Below, one piece after another: positions 10,077 to 21,127 of a DNA stretch of 64,000 nucleotides. Position 1 is the stretch's first letter, and the number at the start of each line of letters is the position of its first letter. Below the pieces are notes generated by a model, which worked only from the letters and a program-made list of their open reading frames with translations, was not told the DNA's origin and did no database searches. The DNA is from Vicia villosa (taxonomy: Eukaryota; Streptophyta; Magnoliopsida; Fabales; Fabaceae), in contig NC_081183.1 of assembly GCF_029867415.1 (NCBI RefSeq), positions 37,964,655-38,028,654 of the forward strand. Reading direction: 5' to 3'. A program made the position numbers and the translations under genes.

Positions 10077-13000
10077 TGTAGCGGGGAAAATATGATATTG
10101 AAGCCATAGGATTGACTCGAATCAATATTTCAGTGAAAGTCGCCACGGCGCTTTATTGTTTCCAAAGGAAAAGGGAAAAGAACGAATAAAACCCAAAGTT
10201 TGTTTTTTTAAAACAAAAAAGAAGAGATCTTAGGTACGGGTGTTGTTTATACAAGGGGAAGGTTTTAAGCACCCCTCATATCTGTGGTATTCCACAGGAA
10301 CCTTTTTGAAAATCTGTGTCGTGTGTGTGCTAAAAAGGGTTTGTTTTATTTTTAAAATAAGCTCGGCAAGACATTAAGCCTTGTGCCTACATACCTCCTC
10401 GGTGCAATGGAGAAGTCAGAGCTAATGTAGTTCCGCTTAAAGGGAAAACGTTTAAAAACGAATAAACACTTTATCGTCGTCGGAGAGAAATACTCAGCCG
10501 TGGATTTTGAGCATGAGAACAAATAAGTTCTTTGCATCGCAAATGAAAGAAGGGCTCCAACTCGGATAGAAATCAACGAGTATGCCACTAGCTCTCTCAC
10601 GCGGAAAAGATCTCATTATATCAATCAATTTCAAAATCGTAGGGGTATCGCTACTCGTTTTGACAATTAGTCGTGTCTAAACTTTTTGAAGAAAAAGGCC
10701 ACTAAGGGCAAAAGATATTTTTAAAGAAAAGGTTTTGAAAAGATTTGCAAACATAAGAATATTTTGGAAAAAGGGAGAAGATTTTGAAAATTAAAGAAGG
10801 GGAGGAGATGAAGAGGCTAGCCTATTGCGTAAAGTAAAAGCTAAGGAAAGAAACGCTCTAACCGAAATAAGAAGCCAACACTTGACATTATGAGTCAAGG
10901 TAGATTTCTCATCCTTTGGATTTATCAATACCAAACCATCACATTATCACTTGGGGATCCAGATGAATTTATTATCTTAGCACCACTTTGCATTAAGCAC
11001 ATTAAAATTCTGACGAAAATCGGGCAGAGTAACGGCTGTTTTCGGGTAAAATCCTTATTTCAATGCCTTGGAATTAACCATCAAGGGCTTTCAAGGAAAT
11101 ACCTGCACATACAAACAGACAACAATCCAATGCCAGACCGACAGAATAACAGTAGAGTAACAGTATCATAAGGGTCCAGAGGTACTAAGTCCATAAGTCC
11201 GAATCTCCAAAATGCTAGGGATAGTAACCAATAGTCCAAAAGAGAGCCTTAAGTGTTTTTTAGATTTTCGTTATTTATTAGTGTTTTAGCATAAAAGTAA
11301 AGTATGGTCCAAGTGGACAAAAGAAAAATAACGGAAACATAAACATATGTCCAAATGGACAAAGAGAGAATAGCGGAATATAAACGTCCAAATGGACAAA
11401 AGAAAAATAGCGGAATGTAAATATGATGAAATGATAAAATAAAGAGATAAAGCGATAAATATAAAGAGCGGTATAATAAAATGCGGAAATTAAAGTTAGT
11501 TGTTAGATGTTAAAGATAACCATCTTGAAACTTTTCAAGTATGTTATCAAAGTTAGTAAGAAAGATCGATGGTGAGTGAAGGATGTTCTCGGATTTAAAT
11601 TCAATGGAACTTTATCAGAAGCTTGATAAAATCATAGTGACTACACGATAAATCTCCATAAGTCTTAAATCAACCGCATACAATTCTCTTCCATATTTGA
11701 TCTTTTTGATTCGGGACACGAAATATTGCGCTATGTTAAGCAGATCGCCGAGTGATTTATGTAGAAATCACCCTACAACGAGGCCGGTCAAAACTTTGTG
11801 TGCTAATGCATGCGAGAGAAGCGATATGTAGATCACTCTCCGAAAGCAATACCGCACGAAAAGAAAATAGGTAACGATCTAGTCTTTACCAAGAATCCAT
11901 AAGAATTCTCAAGGTGTTAAAACTTTCATCGATCAAAAGAAAAAAAGGAGAAGAAGAAGATAAAATGCATAAAGTAAAGTCAACTCACACTATCATTAAT
12001 ATCATTCATCTAATATTATGGATTTGGTCCTTTCAAACCTATCAACATCCTAGATCCAATGATATTAATGAAATGGAGGAAGTAGGAAGCCAAAACAAGC
12101 ATAAAAAAGGCAAAAAAACCACATTCTGCCAGTAGGAAATCGATTTACCTCTGTAGGAAATCGATTTCCTGAGTGCAGAGTTCAAATTTTGAAAAAAAAT
12201 AAGGTGGAAATCGATTTCCTACAGAGGGAAATCGATTTCTTGCACGCAGCATTCAAAAAATCAGCATTAGGAGGCATAAAACTTGACTTTAGCAAACATA
12301 GAAACACCTTATGATCACACATCAATTGGAGCACGAATTTTCCATCAATTCACCATCAAATAGGACCAATATAGCATCAAAGATGCATCACACACAAACA
12401 CAAAAGAATCACATTATGATAGATGAAAAAGGATGAAAAAAATTACCAAATCTTGAACAAAACTTAGATCTACTTCAAGAATCACCAACACAAATCTTGA
12501 TCTCTCAACAATTGAAGAAAAAGAGTGAAATGGATGGTGGTTTAGCTCAAAGTTTGTGAGGTTCAAGATGTGACTCACAAACTTTATGAAAGAAAAAGAG
12601 CTTTGGTGAATTTGGTAAGGATGAGGATAGAAATTGCAAGGGGTTTTTTGGCTCTCAAAGCTTGAGAAATGAATTTGCAAGAACTTTTTTGGCTATCAAA
12701 AGCTTGAGAAATGAGGGAGTAGAGACCTCTATTTATAGGATGGGAGTAAGAGTAGTGGCAATTTGGTCTTTTTGCATTTGGTAATTAATTTGTGTTTAAT
12801 TGGTGTTTAAATGGTATTTAAATGGTAAAATTGGTATTTAAATGGTAAAATGATATTTAAATGGTAAAATGAAGGGAATTAATTTTGGTGAGGTGGAAAA
12901 TTGGTAAAATGACAAAAATGATCAAAGAAAATTGGTGCCAAAATGATGTCATGCTTCCCTCCTTATATTTTTTGAATTTCGCCCCAGGGAAATCGATTTC

Positions 13001-13270
13001 CCTCATAGGTAAATCGATTTCCATAGTGAAATCTTCAAAAATCCGTTTTCTTGCACTGTTTTGATTTCTGCCCGATCTTTTACCTGTAAAATATGAACAA
13101 AAGAGACAAAATACATATTTTTGGATTTTGGTTAGTATAAAACAAATAAAAAGCTAAAAGTGCTTGATGATTCCTTTCAAAGACAAACTGATACCTCAAG
13201 ATTGTGATCTTGATTGATGATTGAAATGCAAATGATGTATGATCTTAGGGTCAAAAATTGGGGTATGACA
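10077..13270 (-). repeat. Ogre-like 5' LTR (3194 bp)
   Basis: Partner of 2553-5744. ATCGAT-centred palindrome clusters lie at 12134-12245 and 12988-13023. The perfect duplication CTTCC follows at 13271-13275. Confidence 0.95.
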
Positions 13271-13275
13271 CTTCC

Positions 13276-13388
13276 TTAACTTTGAAAATCCATTTACAGC
13301 TGACTAACCTTGCCCTAGCAGGTTTCTTGATCAGTTCCCAAGTATGATTATCATGAAGAGATTTCATCTCATCATCCATGGCCTTCAG
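13276..13388 (-). pseudogene. Tork RT N-terminal segment
   Basis: The minus frame downstream of the TGA at 13389 encodes AMDDEMKSLHDNHTWELI, the standard start of a Copia RT domain, and leads to the insertion site of the Ogre-like element. The rest of RT is at 1682-2552. Confidence 0.85.
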
Positions 13389-14072
13389 TCATTCAGTCTT
13401 ATTTCGACTCCTCATAACTTCCTTGTAGTCTCTGGGTTCTTCGTCTAGAACCTCACTTGCAGAGATTAAGGCATAAGCTATAAGATCTGCATATCCAAGT
13501 CTCTGAGGTGGCTTGATGGCTCTTCTCGACCTATCTCTTGACAATAGGTAGTCATCGACAATTTCCTCAATTTCCTCAGCACCTTCTGCTTCTTCTTTGA
13601 CTTCATCAGGGATATGCAATTCAGCATGAACATGCTCCACCTCAACAAGAATCTCTACCTGTTCCAGCTCTTCGTCAGATGTTTCTGCATTTTGACCAAC
13701 ATCAGTTTTCTTAAAAGCCATTTCAGCTTCATTGAAAACTACATCTCGACTGGTGATACACCTCCTGTGACCTGGCTCTAGGCACCATAGCCTATAAGCT
13801 TTGACTCCTTCAGGGTATCCCATGAACATGCATTTCAGAGCTCTAGGTTCGATCTTGTCTTGCCTAATGTGAGCATAGGCTACGCAGCCAAATACTCTCA
13901 GTTTGTCGAGATCTGGTGGATGTCCCGACCAAACTTCTTCAGGTGTCTTCATATCTAACGCTGTCGAAGGACATCTGTTTATCAGATATGTTGCTGTCGA
14001 AGAGGCCTCAGCCTAAAACACCTTCTTTAACCCCGCTCTAGTCAACATGCATCTGACTCTCTCCAAAATAGT
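13389..14072 (-). pseudogene. Tork integrase C-terminal region
   Basis: This segment follows the integrase core in the same frame. It has KTPEEVWSGHPPDLDKLRVF, GCVAYAHI, the GYPEGVKAYRLW segment and then the acidic linker before RT. A TAG near 14015 replaces the Trp of the usual FWAEA motif. The frame closes at a TGA (13389-13391), where Copia RT domains normally have the Trp of EWLKAM. The host specificity part of integrase is otherwise well preserved. Confidence 0.88.
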
Positions 14073-14591
14073 TCAATTAAACCTTTCAGCCAAACCATTT
14101 TGCTGTGGAGTACCTGCAGTAGTTATGTGCCTTGCAATACCAGAGGCAGCACAAAAACTGTCGAATGCCTCATTGCAAAATTCAAGGCCATTGTCGGTTC
14201 TCAACCTATTGACCTTTCTGCCAGTCTGATTTTCATCCAGAGTCTTCCAACTTTTGAAATTCTCAAAAGTTTCATCCTTAGTCTTCTGGACGAATACCCA
14301 TAACTTTCTTGAATAGTCATCAATTATGGATAGAAAATACCTTGCTCCTGAATGTGATGGACACCTTGCAGGCCCCCAAAAATCAGCATGGATGTAATCA
14401 AGGGATCCATGTGTTCTTTGTTTGCCTTTGTTGAACTTCACTCTGCAAGATTTTCCAAGTACATAGGGTTCACAAAACTTCAGCTTTTCGACTTTGTCTC
14501 CACCAAGCAGATTTTGTTTCCCTAATTCGACCAGACCCCTTTCACTGACATGGCCCAATCTCATGTGCCAGATTTCTGTCTTCGACAAAGG
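14073..14591 (-). pseudogene. Tork integrase zinc finger and catalytic core
   Basis: The region contains the GAG-pre-integrase His/Cys zinc domain (WHMRLGHVSERGL) and the catalytic core: HADFWGPA with the first Asp, IIDDYSRKLWVF, LRTDNGLEF with the second Asp, and PQQNGLAERFN with the Glu. The enzyme would insert cDNA into the genome. The frame stops at a TGA (14073-14075), where related enzymes have Arg after ERFN; CGA to TGA fits deamination of a methylated cytosine. The upstream end is the SIRE insertion at 14592. Residues of the open frame beyond 14591 belong to the SIRE LTR. Confidence 0.92.
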
Positions 14592-15799
14592 TGAAGGATA
14601 GAAAAACACTTAGAAAGGGGGGGTTTGAATAAGTGTAGCTTTAAAAACTTGACAGATAAAAATAAATTGCACAGTTATTTTTATCCTGGTTCGTTGTTAA
14701 CTAAACTACTCCAGTCCACCCCCGCAGAGATGATTTACCTCAACTGAGGATTTAATCCACTAATCGCACGGATTACAATGGTTCTCCACTTAGTCAGCAA
14801 CTAAGTCTTCCAGAGTCTTCTGATCACACACTGATCACTCCAGGAACAACTGCTTAGATACCCTCTAAGACTTTTCTAGAGTATACTGATCCACACGATC
14901 ACTCTAGTTACAACCTGCTTAGATAACCTCTAAGACTTCCTAGAGTATTCTGATCCACACGATCACTCTAGTTCCTTACAACTTAATGTAATCAATTCTA
15001 AGAGTATTACAATTGCTTCTTAAAAGCGATAATCACAAACTGTGATATTTCTCTTAACGTTTAAGCTTAATCTCACTAATATATTACAACAGCAATGTAG
15101 TGAGCTTTGATGAAGATGAAGATTCTGAGTTTTGAGTAGAACAGAGTTTCAGCAAGTTAATAGGCGTTGTAAATATTCAGAATCGTTAACCTTGCTTCTC
15201 ATCAGAACTTCATATTTATAGGCGTTGGAGAAGATGACCGTTGAGTGCATTTAATGCTTTGCGTGTTCCGTACAGCATCGCATTTAATGTTATACGCTTT
15301 TGTCAACTACCTCGAGCCTTGTTCACGCTGTGTCTACTGACGTAGCCTTTAATAGCTTTTAACGTTCCTTTTGTCAGTCAGCGTAGCTTGCCACTTGTAC
15401 TTTCTTCTGATCTGATGTTTGTGAATACAACGTTTGAATATCATCAGAGTCAAACAGCTTGGTGCACAGCATCTTCTGATCTTCTGACCTTGAAGTGCTT
15501 CTGAGCGTGATACCATCAGAACTTCAGTGCTTCTGTTCTCTTGTTCTTCTGATGCTTCCATAGACCCATGTTCTGATTCTGCTTCGACCATCTTCTGATG
15601 TCTTGCCAGACCATGTTCTGATGTTGCATGCTGAACCCTTTGAGACAAAGCTTCTGAGCGCTGAATTATGCATACTCTTTATATATTTCCTGAAAGGGAA
15701 ATTGCATTGGATTAGAGTACCATATTATCTGAAGCAAAATTCATATTATTGTTATCATCAAAACTAAGATAATTGATCAGAACAAATCTTGTTCTAACA
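14592..15799 (-). repeat. SIRE 3' LTR (1208 bp)
   Basis: Reverse complement of the SIRE LTR family at 34970 and 63151. It includes about three 65-bp tandem units (AGAGTGATC...AGTCTTAG) at 14800-14980. A polypurine tract (minus AAAAAGGGAGAGAT) abuts it at 15800-15814. Confidence 0.95.
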
Positions 15800-15814
15800 A
15801 TCTCTCCCTTTTTG

Positions 15815-17044
15815 ATGATGACAAAAACATATATAAATGATATGAATTTGCGATCAGAAAGAACAGACGGCAAAAGACAAATTACACAGCTATAGCATAA
15901 GCATATGAATATGTCTCCCCCTGAGATTAACAATCTCCCCCTGAGATAAATAATCTCCCCCTGAAATAAATACTCGAAGAACTTTAATAAAAGACTTCCC
16001 TGATTATTTCGGTAGAGACGATCATATAAGCTTCTGTCTTCAGAGAATTCATAGCTTCTGACTTCTGCTTCCATTGGACAGCTTCAGAACTAGAATTTCC
16101 TTAGATCCCTAGAACACTCACAGCTTCTGATTCCTGCTTCCATCTAGGACAGCTTCAGAACTTGAATTTCTTTGATCTTCTGAACATTCACAGCTTCTGA
16201 CTTCTGCTTCCATCTAGGACAGCTTCAGAACTTGAATTTCTTTGATCTTCTGAACATTCACAGCTTCTGATTTCTGCTTCCATTTAGGACAGCTTCAGAA
16301 CTTGAGTTTTCTGGATCTTTAGAACATTCGCAGCTTCTGATTTCTGCTTCCCTCGGATAGCTTCAGAGCTTTGAATTTCTACCAACATCACTTCATGCTA
16401 GATTTGTATCAGAACATTGTTGAATGTACCAGAGCATCATCAGAGCATCTCTACATCCTGAAATGTTACAGAACAAAAACTAAACGACAAAAGTCAGCAT
16501 GAACGAGTTAGAACATAAAATATATATTCGAACACATTATATGTATCAGAGCCATATAGGCTAAAATAATGTATCAGAGCAAATAGAATTTTGTCAGAAC
16601 AAATAGACAAATATGGATCAAATTCTATTATCAGTGCTTCTGATTCATTCTTCTTTCTTGCTTCTGATCTCTGAAGCTTGATAACACTCAGCTTGCTTCA
16701 GTTTCCATGGTTTTGCTTCTTGTGTTTGCTTTGAAGATTCTCTTCACTTCTTTATACCTACAAAACACTTAAACCATATAGAACTTGCAGTTCTTGTTAG
16801 TGAATGTGTGGGAGCTTTACCCAGCAACTGATAGATTAATCAAATCATTTATCATTTATCTTCTCCCCCATTTTGTCATAACATCAAAAAGAATATTTCA
16901 AAAGATTCAGATGAATAAAACGACAAATAAAATTACTGGAATGTAAAAACAAGGAAAGTTTTCATTGATAATCAAAAAAGATTACAAGAGAGGAATGCAG
17001 GAAAACAGATGCAACAAGGAAAGAAAACTACAAAGACCAAAGGA
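15815..17044 (-). other. SIRE 3' UTR with 66-bp tandem repeats
   Basis: The region between the third ORF and the 3' LTR holds about five tandem units at 16040-16390 (plus strand core ACAGCTTCTGACTTCTGCTT), three copies of TCTCCCCCTGAGAT at 15915-15965, and another purine motif at 16860 (TTCTCCCCCATTTTGTCATA). The plus-strand SIRE copy has the same layout at 62019-63150. There is no coding frame with family features; the open frame 15712-16074 is composition. Confidence 0.8.
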
Positions 17045-18178
17045 CTAAGATCCTAGCCTACGCAAAATCCGTGCCAGAACATCATGAATCCCGTCAGTGC
17101 TTGTAGCTTGCCTTGCCATGAAGGAGCGAAACTCAGCATTGGCTGCTTCTTGCGCGTCCAAACGAGAAGCCAGCATAGCTTGATTCTGATGAAGAGTTTC
17201 CAAGGTCTCCATCAGAGCTGAGGTTTCACCAGAAGAAGAGGCACCTGAATTTCTGCCAAAAGGGACAGCAATCTCAGCAGGGTGATCTTCTGGGAGATCT
17301 TCAGCTTGTGCATCTTCCATTTCCTCATCTGAGTCTGACTCAGAAGTAGCCTTAGCATATTCTGGTTCAGGCAGCTCAGAAGTTCCATCTTCCAATGCTT
17401 GAAGAATAGCTGCTAGGTTTGTTGGAGGAGTAGGACCAGCAACTTCAGCAGGATAAACCACTACTGGAAAAACCATGTGAGGTGCTTTTTCAGAAGGGTT
17501 CATTCTGAACCAGTTGAACAGCCACTGAAAATCTCCAGCCAGCACAGGAAACCATGGTCTCCACACCACGATGTCTCTGCAGAGATTTTCTTCTTCCAAC
17601 TCATCTGCTGGTATCTTCCCTTCAAGAACACTTCTGTTCCTGATGAGATGGTGATGGCTGCTTTTACCAACTTCCAACTGAAGACCACGAACACCAGGAG
17701 CTTCAGACATAATCCTTCTCTGAGTGTCTGTAGCCTTAGCCAGAAAATCATGACGAAAGGTATTCCAAAGGTTGCTTGTAGCATACTCATCCAGATGGTT
17801 AAGGTGAGCAGCACCTAGAATCTCCAACCAGCCATTTACATCAGAATGTAAAAGCTCCAGATATGATTGAGTGGTAGGGGTTGGAGGGTTGACAGAGAAC
17901 CTGGAGTCGGGAAGAACAACACTATAGGGATTAGGTGTTCTGGTGGGAAAAGGGTGTGAGAGAGATGAAGAAATATCTGATGGATGGGTTGAAGGAGAGG
18001 AGATACCAGACGGTGAAGAAGATGGTTCCGAGAGGGTGAATGAGGAGGAAGAGGTGGTGGAGGTCTTTGAGAAGGGAGTGATCCTTACTCTTTTTGGTTT
18101 GGTTTCTGGTTCGACAGTTGCCTTTCTCTTTTGTTTCCGATCATTATCTTGATTCCCAGAGCTTGACAATGGATTCAT
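17045..18178 (-). CDS. SIRE third ORF, short form (377 codons)
   Basis: This intact minus-strand frame starts MNPLSSSGNQDND. It has an early Lys/Arg cluster (RKQKRK, KPKRVRI) that could act as a nuclear signal, a Ser/Pro-rich stretch, then a conserved domain at about residues 75-260 including IVVWRPWFPVLAGDF and [12 protein letters not shown], an acidic tail and a C-terminal coiled coil. The conserved domain and tail align with the last third of the 807-codon ORF at 59595-62018, but the N-terminal transposon-like domain of that protein is absent. It occupies the env-like slot of SIRE elements, yet I see no signal peptide or membrane segment. A TATA-like box and a telo-box lie upstream (18205-18303). 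Function unknown; protein production not shown. Confidence 0.8.
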   Translation of the reverse strand: MNPLSSSGNQDNDRKQKRKATVEPETKPKRVRITPFSKTSTTSSSSFTLSEPSSSPSGISSPSTHPSDISSSLSHPFPTRTPNPYSVVLPDSRFSVNPPTPTTQSYLELLHSDVNGWLEILGAAHLNHLDEYATSNLWNTFRHDFLAKATDTQRRIMSEAPGVRGLQLEVGKSSHHHLIRNRSVLEGKIPADELEEENLCRDIVVWRPWFPVLAGDFQWLFNWFRMNPSEKAPHMVFPVVVYPAEVAGPTPPTNLAAILQALEDGTSELPEPEYAKATSESDSDEEMEDAQAEDLPEDHPAEIAVPFGRNSGASSSGETSALMETLETLHQNQAMLASRLDAQEAANAEFRSFMARQATSTDGIHDVLARILRRLGS

Positions 18179-18520
18179 GATGAAGTTGCAGATATTGGAA
18201 ACTGCTAGGGTTTATGATATGAAAAAGGAGAGAGACGAAAAAGAAACTGAATGCAGAGAGAGAAATATGAGAGGGAAAAGAAACGTTTGAGGAATATAAA
18301 AAGAAAACTGAAAGAGAGTAAATGATGAAAAGCATTTAATGTTACGTGACGTGAGGAGAGATAATAATGACAAAAGATGTGATTTGCACAGTTACCTAAG
18401 TAGACGTCCCCTCAACTGCACGCACGCTTGTCCAGGAATAGTGAACACGTGTTTACCATCTGGATAGTCAGTTACAGCTGTTTTGCTTTTAAAGAGATTC
18501 TGAATCAACTTAGACAATGA
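18179..18520 (-). promoter_or_regulatory. Promoter-like leader of the SIRE third ORF
   Basis: Reading towards the ORF on the minus strand there is an AACACGTGTT box, a TATA-like stretch (GAATATAAAAAG on plus, 18292-18303), a CT-rich stretch and a telo-box AAACCCTAG (18205-18213), then the ATG at 18178. The same order occurs before the ORF at 59595. The spacing suits a plant promoter and 5' UTR. Inference only. Confidence 0.55.
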
Positions 18521-18615
18521 AACGTTAGTAATAACTGAATCACAATTCTAATTGATTTCAATCAGAACTTCTTAAAAAAATGTCATTTCAGCAGATACCC
18601 ATACATAAGAATTTC

Positions 18616-19294
18616 TCATCTTCTCATTTTTGGCTTGTTTCTGAAGACCCATTTTGTACCTATTATATTGAATCCATCTGGTCTAGGAACAAGATCCCAA
18701 ACATCATTCCTTGTAAACTGATTCAGTTCTTCTTGCATAGCAATTATCCAGTCTGGATCTTCTAGAGCATGATCAACAGAAGTTGGCTCGATCAAAGATA
18801 CAAGACCTAATTGACAGTCTGCATTGTTCTTAAGGAATGCTCTTGTTCTGATTGGATCATCCTTCTTTCCAAGAATGACATCTTCTGAATGACCAGAGAT
18901 GAGTCTGGATGATCTTCTGACAGATGGTTCTTCAGAAATGCTTAGATTCTCCAGAGGAGCTGATACTTGATCTTCAGATTCTTTGCTTCTGAGAAGCTCT
19001 GCTTCTGATGCGTTGCTTCTTGGCTCAGCAACTTCTGATATATCAATATCCCAATCTGCAAAATTATCAAACTGCTTTGGTTTTTCAGAACCAAGCTTAT
19101 CATCAAACCTGATATTGATTGATTCTTCTACACTCAATGTTTCAGTATTGTATACTCTGTAGCCTTTTGAGCGTTCAGAATATCCAAGAAGGAAACATTT
19201 TTGTGCTTTGGAATCAAACTTACCAAGATGATCTTTAGTGTTCAGAATAAAGCATACACATCCAAACGGATGGAAATATGAAATGTTTGGCTTT
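18616..19294 (-). pseudogene. SIRE integrase C-terminus and RT start, truncated
   Basis: From the gap edge, the frame reads KPNISYFHPFGCVCFILNT, KAQKCFLLGYSERSKGYR (integrase C-terminal domain), an acidic, Ser-rich linker, then DPDWIIAMQEELNQFTRNDVW and IIGTKWVFRNK, the N-terminal motif of Copia RT. Family similarity stops near 18627, a stop follows, and no palm motifs appear before the promoter-like region. RT and RNase H are deleted. The plus-strand copy at 57602-59188 lost the same domains at a different breakpoint, about 60 residues earlier. Confidence 0.88.
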
Positions 19295-19394
19295 NNNNNN
19301 NNNNNNNNNNNNNNNNNNNNNNNNNNNNNNNNNNNNNNNNNNNNNNNNNNNNNNNNNNNNNNNNNNNNNNNNNNNNNNNNNNNNNNNNNNNNNN
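19295..19394. other. Assembly gap (100 N)
   Basis: Exactly 100 N, the usual placeholder for a gap of unknown size. By comparison with the SIRE copy at 54810-59188, the missing sequence should contain gag, protease, most of integrase and nearly all of the 5' LTR, so the true gap is probably several kilobases. Confidence 0.98.
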
Positions 19395-19428
19395 AAGATA
19401 ATTGATCAGAACAAATCTTGTTCTAACA
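19395..19428 (-). repeat. SIRE 5' LTR, terminal fragment after gap
   Basis: These 34 bases are the outer end of the LTR (ending GTTCTAACA on plus), identical to the end at 15799, and followed by the AAAGG duplication. Confidence 0.9.
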
Positions 19429-19433
19429 AAAGG

Positions 19434-20044
19434 TTTCGTGGATGCAACATTTGTCGAACCACTTACAACTCCAGCCTCAAGGGTATACAAGCCTTGTTTC
19501 TTCACGCCTCTCAAGACTACCTTCGAAACCTTCATGACTCTTAGGATACTTTTCTCTCCTTGGAAAACATATCCATTCTCGTCGAATTCACCAAGAGAAA
19601 GTAGATTTCTCTTCAAATCAGGAACATACCTGACTTCAGTCAACAACCTTATTGACTCATCATGGAGCTTGAACCTCACATATCCAACACCTGCAATCTT
19701 GCAAGCCTTGTTGTTTCCCAGCAATACTGATCCACCATCTTGATCACATAACTCCTCGACAAGTCTTTGTTTGGAGTCATGTGCCAAGTGCAACCTGAAT
19801 CCATAATCCACTCTCTTCTCGAGTCACTGCTTGAAACCACAGGAACATCAGATGATTCGAAATCATCTTGGACAATGGTTGCATTGCCATTATCCTTACC
19901 TCCATGATCTTTCAGGCGTTCAGGGCACACCTTTCTTGTGTTACCCTCCTTCTTACAATGATAGCATCGAATGCCAGATGCTTCGCCTCTATAAGACTTC
20001 GACTGGCTTTTGCTCTTCTTCTTATCAAACTTACCATCTTTTCG
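19434..20044 (-). pseudogene. Tork zinc knuckle and aspartic protease, frameshifted
   Basis: After the gag stop the same frame encodes a CCHC-like knuckle (CYHCKKEGNTRKVC) in which the expected His is Asn, then EWIMDSGCTWHMTP with the protease catalytic Asp. A one-base deletion near 19765 moves the rest of the protease region (LLGNNKACKI, VRYVPDLKRNLLSLG) into another frame, which runs into the SIRE insertion. The protease would process the polyprotein. The lost knuckle residue, upstream stop and frameshift make this copy inactive. Confidence 0.9.
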
Positions 20045-20671
20045 TTAGAGTTTTCCTTTAACGGCCAAACCTTCGCCAACAGTCGAAGGTTTATGCTCCT
20101 TTCGTTTGTTCATGTCCTTTGAATATAGGGATGAATGAACTTCTTCAAAGGTCAGGGACTCCCTTCCATACAGGAGAGCTTCTTTGAAGTGAGCATGTGA
20201 TCGAGACAAAGCGCACAATAGTAACAGCGCTTGATCTTCATCATCGATCTTTACATCAATATTTTCAAGATCAAGAATCAGCTTGTTAAACATATCCAAC
20301 TTCTCAGCTAACACTTTGTCTTCAACCATCTTGAATGAATATAAAGCCTGCTTCAGGTAGAGTCGATTTACCAGCGATTTGGTCATATACAAACTTTCAA
20401 GTTTCGCCCATAACCCTGATGTTGTCGTCTCCTTTGATACCTGTCTGAGAACCTTATCACCAAGGCTCAACAAAATTGCGCTGTGTGCCTTCTCGATCAT
20501 AGTCGTCTTCTTCGCTGCCGTTAATGCAGCATTCATGGCTGCCTCTCCCTTCAACGCTTCCAAACAACCCTGCTGAACTAGTAGGGCTTTCATCTTCAAG
20601 CGCCACAGACCGAAATCATTCACTCCGGTGAACTTTTCAATCTCATACTTTGTTGACGGCATCTTCTCCAT
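20045..20671 (-). pseudogene. Tork gag (capsid region)
   Basis: The Copia gag region (UBN2-like family) starts MEKMPSTKYEIEKFTGVNDF, with LWRLKMKALLVQQG and ETTTSGLWAKLESLYMTKSL. It forms the particle in which reverse transcription takes place. The start was chosen at 20671; the open frame extends 14 codons further into the LTR, which is unlikely to be translated. It ends in TAA at 20045-20047 before the zinc knuckle, where the related frame continues, so gag is truncated. Confidence 0.9.
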
Positions 20672-20686
20672 GCTTACCGCACCAAC

Positions 20687-21122
20687 TGTTGTGAAAAATG
20701 ATGTCAAGAACAAAGTATAATAGGAATTAGGGAAGATAAGAAGAACACAAGAATTGGTTATAACTGCTATTCTTTTACTTTCTCTTCAAACAAGATTACA
20801 AGTTTACAAGAATAACAAATAACCTCTCTCACCCTAAATTAGGATTTGCAGCTTAGCAATGATGAGAGACTAGTATGCTATTTATAATAAAACCTAACAT
20901 ACTAACTAATGGGCTTTTTTCCACAAGGCCCATTACACAAGCCAACTTAATAAACAAGCTAACTTAACAAATTAGGGTTTAAACACTAAAACCTAATTTA
21001 ACATGCTAACAACCCTAGCATCTTCGACACAAGCATGTGAACAACCTTCGACTTCATGCTTAATCCTGTCGAACCAAGAAGCTACCCTTCGACCATACTA
21101 GAGTTCGATCCAATATCCCACA
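20687..21122 (-). repeat. Tork 5' LTR (436 bp)
   Basis: Full-length partner of 657-1092, the same length, with about four differences by eye. Flanked on the right by GGTTA. Confidence 0.93.
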
Positions 21123-21127
21123 GGTTA

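Larger units (their letters stand above)
2553..13270 (-). mobile_element. Non-autonomous Ogre/Tat-type LTR retrotransposon
   Basis: LTRs at 2553-5744 and 10077-13270 (3192 and 3194 bp, TG...CA) are flanked by a perfect CTTCC duplication (2548-2552 and 13271-13275). Inside the right LTR on the minus strand lies TGGCGACTTCACTGGGGA, the tRNA-Arg-type primer site known from Ogre. Inside the left LTR is a purine-rich tract reading AAATAGGGGCATC. The 4.3-kb internal part codes only for a shortened gag-like frame (8480-9011) and has no protease, RT or integrase. It also carries a 3' tandem array. The element must have depended on an autonomous Ogre. It sits in the RT gene of the Tork element. Confidence 0.93.
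14592..19428 (-). mobile_element. SIRE/Maximus-type Copia element, RT-deleted, with assembly gap
   Basis: The ends TG...CA are flanked by a perfect AAAGG duplication (14587-14591 and 19429-19433) inside the Tork element. The minus order from the right is: 34-bp visible end of the 5' LTR, 100-N gap, integrase C-terminus with the first residues of RT, internal promoter-like region, third ORF, repeat-rich 3' UTR, 3' LTR. The gap hides gag, protease and most of integrase. RT beyond its N-terminal motif and RNase H are absent from assembled sequence lying between visible parts, so they are truly deleted. Confidence 0.93.
657..21122 (-). mobile_element. Copia (Tork-type) LTR retrotransposon, carrying two nested elements
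   Basis: The element is bounded by 436-bp LTRs (657-1092 and 20687-21122). The flanks GGTTC (652-656) and GGTTA (21123-21127) are a 4/5 target-site duplication. On the minus strand the order is gag, zinc knuckle, protease, integrase, RT, RNase H, which is Copia order. The gag and integrase resemble the Tork lineage. A polypurine tract (minus GGTGGAGATT) abuts the 3' LTR. The primer site next to the 5' LTR is unclear: minus GTTGGTGCGG is only partly like a tRNA-Met site. About 15.6 kb of the span is two nested insertions (2553-13270 and 14592-19428); the element itself was about 4.9 kb. Several nonsense codons and a frameshift show it is dead. Confidence 0.93.

Noticed and set aside
20672..20713. 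Upstream extension of the Tork gag frame into the LTR
   Set aside because: The frame is open by chance through the LTR end; the start at 20671 fits the gag family better.
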